From positions 372,001 to 436,000 of the forward strand of contig OZ287711.1 in the NCBI GenBank assembly GCA_965649825.1: a stretch of DNA of 64,000 bases. Direction: 5' to 3'. The stretch comes from Penicillus capitatus. Taxonomy: Eukaryota; Chlorophyta. Under the pieces are notes generated by a model. It saw nothing but the letters and a program-made list of their open reading frames with translations. It had not been told where the DNA came from and ran no database searches. The position numbers and the translations under genes were made by a program. Of this stretch, positions 56,375 to 64,000 are shown piece after piece. How positions within the stretch are numbered: the stretch's first letter is position 1; the number at the start of each line of letters is the position of its first letter.

Positions 56375-57507
56375 CGCGCTCCCAACGAGCACCAGTCTGC
56401 GCGTGACTCCTGCAGACTTGTCGCAAAAGACGTCGCTGCATCACGATTCTCATCAGTTTTGTTTGACTCAAGAAAGACACGACACAGGCAATTAATTCTT
56501 TAGAACGGACAGATTTCATTGCGGATGGCTCGTTCAAAAGGACGGTGTTCGCGACTGAGGACGGCAGCAGTTTTCACATCAGAGGATCTGCTGGCTGAAA
56601 CTGTTGCATGTAACAGCAGTCAGGGCTCATCCAATAAATGACATTTATCTCGAAAAGTACCATTGGAAAGACTGCCGCGCCAAAACCTGGAGGAAGAGGG
56701 GACCACGATATCTCCGAACAGGCATGAAGAAGCATCCGAAGTCTAGCGCCATTCGTGTAGGTCAGCCAGGTTTTGCGAACTCAAGCTTAGAGGGATTCGC
56801 GATGTGAAAGGAAAAGAGTTCACGAGCAGCAAACGACGAGAAAGACAATAAACGAAAGACACGAACTGCGGAGCGCATAAGACGCGGCATTAGACTGTTA
56901 CCGTGCACGTGAATTCATACAATGAATCGCATTGATGTGACAGATGGATAGAGAGGGCCGCAAACGCATCGCGAGAACACACTGCGCGATCACTGGTTTA
57001 TGAAAGCAGGGTTGCCGTTCTAGATCTCATCTGTCTTTCGCGACGTTCGTGAATGGAAACGCGGCAGCGCGGCACACGATGGTGCTTAGCAACTCGACGT
57101 GTGGATCCGGCGAAGATGCAGTCGATCGAGGTCGCGGCAGGCGACTGCGCGTCGACGTGTGCGACGGCGCACGGTCGCCGGTTTAGACGAAGCGCGTCGC
57201 GACAAGTCGGACTGCCGGCGTGGTTCAAATGACGCGACGCACGGCCGAGATTCTTGGCGGCGGCGCGGTTTCTGGAGGAACAGACCGGAACGCGTCGCCC
57301 ACGCCATCTCCCCCGCACAATCGGTTTTGACACGCGTCTGTCTTCGACGAACAACGCGTCGATGACGACAGATCGTAAGAATCCCCGCGCCCTTTGCGCG
57401 CTACAAACACTGCCCCACACACTGTCGAGAAACACACAGAGCGCCGCTGCCGAAAACGGCGAACAACGTCTGGATCAGGACGCCAGAAAGAAGCGGAGGG
57501 ATGCCGC
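56375..57507. other. Intergenic, right-arm copy of 34.1-35.3 kb
   Basis: Convergent 3' regions of locus F and the P450 copy. No gene is supported; frames shared with the left arm are non-coding by comparison. Confidence 0.5.
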
Positions 57508-59134
57508 TTAGGGAAAGAGCGGCTTCGGGACGACGTCCACCCAGACGCCTCCGACGGCCTGCGTGCTGAGCCTCGTCTTGGTCGTCCGCATCAGTTCCTC
57601 CAGCGGCTTCTTCAGTTCGAATTGGTATCGCGTCAGAAGGTGGACGATCGCCAGACGCATCTCGAACCTGGCCAGGTTCTGTCCGGCGCAGTCCCTCGCG
57701 CCGTGCGAGAAGGGGAAGTAGTGCTTCCTCGAAGCGTCCTCGCCCGTCAGCCACCTCTCCGGTCTGAAGACCCCAGGGTCGCTCCAGTCCTCCCCCGGAT
57801 CCACCCATCGGTTGCCCGGAACGCACAGCATCGTCCCTTTCGGAATGCGGTATCCCGCGACCGTCATGTCCTCCGTCGCGACGCGTCGAGTGCTCTCGAG
57901 GATGACGTGACCCACCCGCATCCCTCCCTTCCTTGATCACCGCGTTCAGATAGGGCATCTCCTCGAGGACTTTGAGAGAGATCCCCTCGGTCTGCGACGC
58001 GCTCAGCTTGTGCTCTGCCAGCTCGTTCGCGAGCTTCTCCAGGGCGCCTCCGTTCGCGAAGAGAAAGGCGAGGATCCACGTCAGCTGGTGGCCCGTCGTC
58101 GGCATCCCCGCCACCATCATCGTCGACAGCTCCGTCACCAGGTCCTTGTCGCGCAGCGGAGCCTTGGTCTCCGGATCGACGGTCTTCTTCGGCAGGCACC
58201 AGAGGGGCTCCTCGCCCTCGGCCGGATCTTCTCTCTCCTTCGCCGCGTTCAGCAGCCTGTGCCATTCGGCCGCCATGTCCTTGATCGCCTTCTTGTAGAG
58301 CCGCGCCTGTTTCGACCTGCTAAAGATCCGGTGTCGGAGCTGCGTGCGCGGATCGATGCGCAGCTGCAGTCCGACGTCGAAGGCCGTCTGAAACGTGTCG
58401 TAGATTCCCGTGCTGCCGTCCAGAGCGCCGAAGTTCGCGTCCCACGCCACCGTCCCGATCATGTCCATCGTCATTCTCACGCAGACGTCCTGCAGATCGA
58501 CGGGACCCGCCTTCCGCTGCCGCTCGATCAGATCGATCATGCGGAGGATGACGGCGTGCATTCTGGGCACCGCCTTCGCCAGACGGCTGGTCTGCAGAGC
58601 GACAGCGTAGGCCGCCCGAACGGCCTTGGAGTACGGCGTCACGTTCTGGGTCAGGATGGCGGACTTGGCCGTCGGGTCGTTCCCCAGCACCTACGCGCAC
58701 GGACGACGTCGGGGCGACCGTCGGCTGTCGGTCTGCCGCGCTCACCGGAAGCAGGTAGCTGGAGACTCCGGCCGACCGCGGCAGCGGATGCGTCTTCCCC
58801 AGGACGACCGTCCTGATGCATTCGGCGTCGCGGACGTACAGCGTTGTCTTGCCGAACGCCACGACCTGCCAACAGCGAGCTCCTCGGGCAGCCGCGCGAC
58901 GGTGGACGCTGGACGTACGCGCATGACCTTCGGATTTCCGGTCTGTCTCAGCCAGAGGTCGCGCTGGGCGAACTGGTCCTCCCCGCGGCTTATGGCCATG
59001 GCCATCTCGATGCCCTTGCCGACCCACGGCAGCGAAGGAGGGGACGGGATCTTGCTCAGGTCGTAGCGGCCTCTGTTCCACAGCGAGGCCAAGGCGACGA
59101 ACGCCGAGAGGGAGAGCAGGATCTCCAGAAGCAT
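57508..59134 (-). pseudogene. Cytochrome P450 copy 2, frameshifted
   Basis: Right-arm copy of the 32.5-kb P450 with the same three exons and splice sites (start ATG 59134, exon 3 from 58690). At about 57921-57928 it carries an extra TCCC, a 4-bp tandem duplication, immediately before the K-helix EGMR motif. The normal frame ends in a nonsense tail, and the haem-binding loop survives only in another frame (57921-57508). Without the haem cysteine the product cannot be a working P450. Scattered substitutions also differ from copy 1. Assembly error is the main alternative. Confidence 0.85.
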
Positions 59135-59323
59135 GGCGTCGCCAGTCGGACGAATGGACTCCGTCTGGCGGAATGGACTGGCGCAGCACGGCAGGAAGCG
59201 CCTCGCAGGAGGATGGTCTAAATGGGCGATGGCGCTAGATGACGCCATTCGCAGCGCTGCGCCGACAGTTCGTCGCGGTCGCGTCATCGCTCGTCGCGTT
59301 TCCCGTCAGACGCACGCAGAACA

Positions 59324-60277
59324 ATGCCGGTCGACTCCGACAACGAGAATCCGCTGGCCGACCACCCGCGATACGTGAAGGTCCGCGAGCTGAACCGCGG
59401 CGCATTCGGCTTCGTCTTCCTCGCCGAGGACACGAAGGCCAACAACGAGAAGGTCGCCATCAAGTTCCTGCCCAGGGGCCCGCGCATCAACGTCAACGTC
59501 GAGCGCGAGATTCTGAACCACAAGAACCTGCTGCACCACCACGTCGTCCAGTTCAAGGGCGTCTTCCTGACGAAGCGCCACCTCGCCATCATCATGGAGT
59601 ACGCACCCGGAGGCGACCTCATGGACTACATCCGCCAGCACAGAGGCGTCTCCGAGGAGCTGGCCAGGTGGTTCTTCCAGCAGCTGATCATCGGGCTCGA
59701 CTACTGCCACCGGATGGGCGTCGCCAACCGCGACATCAAGCTCGAGAACACGCTGCTGGACGACAAGGCGTGGCCCCTGGTCAAGATCTGCGACTTCGGA
59801 TACTCCAAGCACGTCGTCGAGGACTCCGTTCCGACGTCCCTGGTCGGAACGCGTCCCTATCTGGCGCCGGAGGTGGTCTTCCGCGAGAGCCCGAAGGACC
59901 CCTACGACGGCAAGACGGCCGACATCTGGTGCTGCGGCGTGCTGTTGTACGTGATGATGGTCGGGCGCTACCCGTTCGAGCGCAGCGGCGAGGACCCGAG
60001 GCGCCACGCCAACGAGATCCGCCAGCGCCTGAAGGACCTCGACTACGAGATCCCGGAGGGGACGATGTCCGGCGAGTGCGAGGACCTCGTTCGCAGGATC
60101 CTCGTCTCCGACCCCGCGCAGCGTCTGACGATCGGAGACATCCAGAACCACCCGTGGTACAAGAAGGACCTGCCGCCGGGCGCGCTGGACATGAACGAGA
60201 ACGCCGAGGCGCAGCCGGACCTGCAGACCGAGGCCGAGATCCGTGCGCTGTGCGAGGACGCCCGCGTTCCTCTGTGA
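59324..60277 (+). CDS. SnRK2: SnRK2-type serine/threonine kinase, copy 2
   Basis: Single exon of 317 codons whose translation is identical to that of the kinase at 32331-31378; only synonymous base changes were noticed. All kinase motifs, including the NRD variant of the catalytic loop, are conserved. It diverges from P450 copy 2, whose start is 189 bp away. Protein identity next to a frameshifted P450 suggests purifying selection or gene conversion on the kinase. Confidence 0.9.
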   Translation: MPVDSDNENPLADHPRYVKVRELNRGAFGFVFLAEDTKANNEKVAIKFLPRGPRINVNVEREILNHKNLLHHHVVQFKGVFLTKRHLAIIMEYAPGGDLMDYIRQHRGVSEELARWFFQQLIIGLDYCHRMGVANRDIKLENTLLDDKAWPLVKICDFGYSKHVVEDSVPTSLVGTRPYLAPEVVFRESPKDPYDGKTADIWCCGVLLYVMMVGRYPFERSGEDPRRHANEIRQRLKDLDYEIPEGTMSGECEDLVRRILVSDPAQRLTIGDIQNHPWYKKDLPPGALDMNENAEAQPDLQTEAEIRALCEDARVPL

Positions 60278-60486
60278 TCGGGACGGCGGCGGCGAACGAG
60301 CGGTCAATAACAAGATCAAGTTTTCCAGCATTGTTGCTCCAAACGTTTGACAAGAGTCAGGCAGAGACAGACTGCCGTGCGACGGCCCTTGTGTTTTCGG
60401 ACTCATGACGTGCAAGGGAGAGCGGGGTTTCTCTCGGACACGCTTCGCACAGACTGTCTGCCTGTAATCGATCATTTTAAGCGCCG

Positions 60487-62873
60487 CTACGTGCACCGCC
60501 TGAGCGCCCGGCAGAAGTCGGGTGCGTCGTCGGACAGCCTCGTCCACTCCTCCCTGTCCGGCATCCAGCCGCGCCATCGGAGCCGCGTCATGACCTCCAG
60601 CAGAGGCGACGCGTGCACCGACATGCAGGAAAGCTCTCTGAGACACCAGACCCTAAAGTCCCATCTCCAGAGCGGCCAGCGCGTCATGACGTCGCCGATC
60701 AGGGCCAGCAGCAGGTCCTCGTTGAGCAGCAGGAGACGGTAGTCCGAGATCGGGCATCCGCACATCGTCTGCACCACGGTCAGGGTCTGGACGCAGCTCT
60801 CCACGAGCGACCTGCGGGGAACAGGTTGCGCGACGGCGCGGATGGACGAGCGGTGCGTGCCTGAACTGCCGGATCCTGCCGAGATCCTCGATCGAGAGCA
60901 CCGGCTTCCCGTAGAGCTGCCTGTCCCTGACGTCTCGGACGAACGCGTCCACGACGCGGCGCAGGATGACGAGCGTCGAGAGGTACCACTAGAGAAGAGA
61001 GGGGCCGTGCTGGACGCTCGGATGAGTGAGGCGCAAACCTGTACGACAGAGAGCTCGACGTCGACGTCCAGCGTCGCGCGTCCGACGGAGACTCTGAAGA
61101 GCGGACGCGCCCAGATCGGCGACATGAGCCTGCGGAAGAACGTGCGGAATCCATCGACCAGGGCACACTGGATCTTGGCGTCGCCCATCGCCCAACCAAC
61201 GCCGGCCTGGACAGAGACGTCGCTCAGAGAGGGCGCGAGGCGATGGATTTGCGCACCCCTTCTCTGACCATGGCGAGCATGATCGCCGAGGCCACCGTCT
61301 CCTCGGCGCTGTGGATCCGGACGAAGAGCCCGAGGCCACTCGCGTCCCGCTCGGCGAGGACCTTCGAGAGGGAGCGGTAGGGCCACTCGCCTCGGACGAA
61401 CACCAGGGCCTCGTCGGTCAGGACGACGAAGCGAGGCGTCGGGCTGAGCAGCTGCTGCGTCAGAGGGTCGCTCGGCTGCTCCAGCGACTCGAGCGGGCGG
61501 TACGCATCGGCGATCCACGCGGGCGGCTCCAGTTCGAAGCAGCCTCGGAAGCCTCCCGGGTACTCCTTCGGGATCTCCTCGACGACGAGGTCCGGCACCT
61601 CGCGGCGGACGGGGCCGAGCGAGACCCACCTGAGCGTCGTCGCCGGCGTCTCTCGGCCGATGTCGGTGAAGGCGAGAAGCAGTCTGCCTCCGGCGCAGCC
61701 GACGGCGCGCACGACATCGTTCCTTGTCTGCCGCAGCTCCTTGAACAGGGAGAGGCCCGAGGCCACCAGCTCCAACGGATGGTACGCGCCGGGCGGCGAG
61801 AGGCAGCCGCGGTGAGGCCCGGGCAGAAACCAGTGCTGCACGCCGTCGGCGCTGAGTCCCAGCAGGCAGAAAGGGTGGTGCGGCAGCGGAATGCGCGTGA
61901 CGGAATGCACTTCGACGCCCGGCTGGTGAAACTGCCCGACGCAGCGGAGAGGGGCGTCGCCCTCGAAGACGAAGACCTCGATCTCAGAGTCCGCGTGGAG
62001 ACAGACGAGCAGTTCCTCCCGGGCGTCGACCGTGACGGACAGAACGGGACTGGATCGGCGAAGGCCGAGCTGCTGCGCGACGAAGTCGCAGATCAGCGAA
62101 GCCCAGTCCGCGCCGTGGCGCACGTCGTCGATCTGCACCCGCGCGACAGAGCCGGGACGTCGGACGGAGACGTCGCAGAGACGTCCGTTCTCTCCGCCGA
62201 CGACGAAACGCCCGTCGGACAGCGTCGCAAAGGCCGTCGGCTTCGACGGGAGACTCGCCGCGCCTTCCCGGTCGCCCACCTCGAAACTGCCGCAGGGCAG
62301 AGTCTCCACGCGGTGCGAATAGACCTACAGCAGCGTCACCTTCGAGAGCGACGTCTCTTGCGGGAACTCACGCACCATGGCGTCCGTCAGGACGATGAGG
62401 GTCCGCGCCTCGCCTGCGTATCCGACGAAACAGACGGGTTCCGCCTGGCGCATCCCGAGCGGCGACTCCGCGGATGCGTCTTTGCGGCAGAGGAAGATGT
62501 CGCGACCGGCGACCACGCAGACGGCGTCGAGGTCGGGCAGGTAGGCGACGTGCGAGATCGGCACGCCCCTCGTCGTCCTCGAACGCAGACTCTCCTTCCA
62601 GTTCCACTCCTCGGCCTCGAACCCGCGTCGGCATCGAATCTGGAAGAAGGAAGCTGACGGGGCGAAGGATGAACGAGGCGGAGACGAACCGCGAAGCACT
62701 CCGGGGCGTCGAAGCACATGAGATCCGAAAGGCATGGGGGGATTTCGGTGCCGGTCTGGGCGTCCACGGCAAACCACGCGGCGCGGACGTCGCCAGGGCG
62801 CATGGAAGACGTTTCCGTCGACGCGTCTGCGAGGCGTCTTGCGCGTTCTGGAAAAACGGACATGCTTCGACGG
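60487..62873 (-). CDS. NUP155: Nup155/Nup170-like nucleoporin, short form, copy 2
   Basis: Right-arm copy of 28791-31168, with the same ATG context (62873) and stop (60487). All six exons and splice sites are preserved, including the GC-AG intron at 60860-60812 (49 bp). A few amino-acid changes are present and no frame break was seen. Because both copies end at the same place, the short C-terminus predates the duplication. Family assignment carries the same uncertainty as copy 1. Confidence 0.6.
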
Positions 62874-63009
62874 GAGATACGAAAGCGAGCCCAGCGGCGA
62901 GACGAAAACGGATTCGGCAGCGTGTACTGCACGAGGCCAACCGTCCATGACGTCTCGGACACGCGTCCGCGACGCAGCGCAGCGAAAAAGGCGTCAGGCG
63001 CCTCGCTTC

Positions 63010-64000
63010 TTACACAGACCGTTCGGCGAGAGAGCCGGCGGAGTCTAGTCGCGCGGAGGAAGGCGCCTGTCTTCTCGTCAGCCAGTCCGAGAACTGTCGC
63101 ACAGACCAGAGATCGTCGCGGCGATCGCCACGTGCAGGAGCGCACCTTCGCGAAGAACTCTCCGAAGACGTCGGCGTTCTCCGTCATCGTGCTGAAGTCC
63201 TTCGGCAGCGCGATCGCGAGGCGTTCCTGCGCCGAGTAGTTTCGCAGTTCGTTGGCCCGGTACAGGTCCCCTGCGTTCTCCTCGAGCTGGATCCAGGCAA
63301 TCCACACCGCCTCGTTGCGCGGATCCACCTTGACGCCGTACTTGAACAGCGTCCGCGCCGCGTCCAGGTCTCCGAGGCGCTCCTCCATCCGACCCCACGC
63401 CTGCAGCCCACCCGCCCTCGGACAGCGGACATCCGCGGACGGACCGGACCTCGAAGATGACGGCGGCGTTCCGGGAGCTGGGCGCAGCCCAGATGCCGCG
63501 CTGGAAGAGATCCCTCGCCCGTTCGTGGTTCCCCAGCCGCGACTCGAAGACGCCCCACGCCTGCCAGGAGTGCAGGTGTCGAGGGTCGACGTCGACGCTC
63601 TGCGCCACGCAGCACCGATCTTCCCGCCACTCCGACTCCCCGATGCTCACCTGCTGAAAGCGCATCCGCGCCTCTTCGAAGTTCCCGCACTGCGCTTCGA
63701 GGCGAGCCAGGGCCTGCAGCAAGGCCGCGTCTGCCGGATTCTTCGCGTGTCCCCTGCATCGCGTCAGTTGGTCAGTACGCGGAGCGCGTCGAGGCGTCGG
63801 CTGACCGAAGGAAGAGCTTCCGCGCTTCTTCCAGGCGTCCCTCCTTCTGCTCGATGCATCCCCAGGAGAGGTACACGTACCGCCCCTTCGGACCCAGCTG
63901 GCCTCCACAGAGCGCGTCCCGTGGCACTGCGAACGGGCCCTTACCTTGAGGGACTGCTCGAAGAGCCGTCGCATCAGTTGCGTCTGTCCCTGTTTCTGTT
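63010..64000 (-). CDS. HCF107/MBB1: HCF107/MBB1-like factor, copy 2 (5' part outside window)
   Basis: Right-arm copy of the HAT-repeat gene: the terminal exons equivalent to 27653-28644, with stop TAA at 63012-63010. The repeats ALLQALARLEAQCGNFEEAR, SWQAWGVFESRLGNHERARD and AWIQLEENAGD are intact, with matching splice sites. The window ends inside the fifth exon equivalent, so completeness of this copy, and whether RPS4 is also duplicated, cannot be seen. Confidence 0.75.

Larger units (their letters stand above)
53862..64000 (-). repeat. Right arm of ~10.1-kb inverted segmental duplication
   Basis: Reverse-complement copy of 27653-40262 without the LTR element. The kinase region is nearly identical, while the spacer-proximal 600 bp (53.86-54.5 kb) is visibly more diverged with small indels. 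It continues beyond the window end. Confidence 0.92.

Noticed and set aside
59306-60646. 446-codon minus-strand frame over kinase copy 2
   Set aside because: Antisense shadow of the kinase; composition is dominated by Val/Leu/Arg from GC-rich codons.

Overview
The window is nuclear DNA of a eukaryote. Every confidently modelled multi-exon gene is cut by very short spliceosomal introns, mostly 47-59 bp and GT-AG. An HCF107/MBB1-type plastid RNA-maturation factor and an SnRK2-type kinase point to a photosynthetic eukaryote, most likely a green alga or an early streptophyte. Species cannot be named from the sequence. No bacterial-style operons, CRISPR arrays or recognisable tRNA/rRNA genes were seen. 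Start codons were placed by homology and splicing; several apparent long reading frames begin at non-ATG codons.

Layout. 1-25 kb: lower-GC accessory DNA with F-box-like/LRR genes (loci A 1-1766, B 4075-5790, C 14397-16258, D 24357-22705), two tandem membrane-type GTPase paralogues (8598-7303 and 13308-11861, the second broken by a solo LTR), a small coiled-coil protein with a presequence (17380-18078), three minisatellite tracts, a long hairpin and several fragmentary membrane-protein loci. 25-34.6 kb: a GC-rich conserved block with eS4/RPS4 (-), HCF107-like factor (+), a short Nup155-like nucleoporin (+), SnRK2 kinase (-) and cytochrome P450 (+). 35-40 kb: F-box/LRR copy E (-), inactivated by a 2.46-kb gag-only LTR retrotransposon with identical 336-bp LTRs and a TCCAG target duplication. 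40-54 kb: spacer with an old solo LTR, F-box/LRR gene G (-) whose 3' end has been amplified into a 26-bp minisatellite, hypothetical membrane proteins, a second intact P450, a PLAC8 protein and F-box pseudogene H. 54-64 kb: an inverted copy of 27.65-40.26 kb lacking the retrotransposon, with intact F-box/LRR gene F, a frameshifted P450 copy, a protein-identical kinase copy, a second Nup155-like gene and a partial HCF107-like gene running off the end.

The main story is genome dynamics. A ~10.1-kb inverted segmental duplication is overlaid by recent LTR-element activity, and eight F-box-like/LRR loci sit in 64 kb at different stages of expansion and decay. The right arm retains the empty target site, which proves the insertion and its 5-bp duplication. 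The conserved genes are housekeeping or regulatory (translation, plastid mRNA maturation, nuclear pore, stress kinase, oxidation) and do not form one pathway. The F-box-like/LRR family may supply substrate receptors for SCF ubiquitin ligases, but that is inference.
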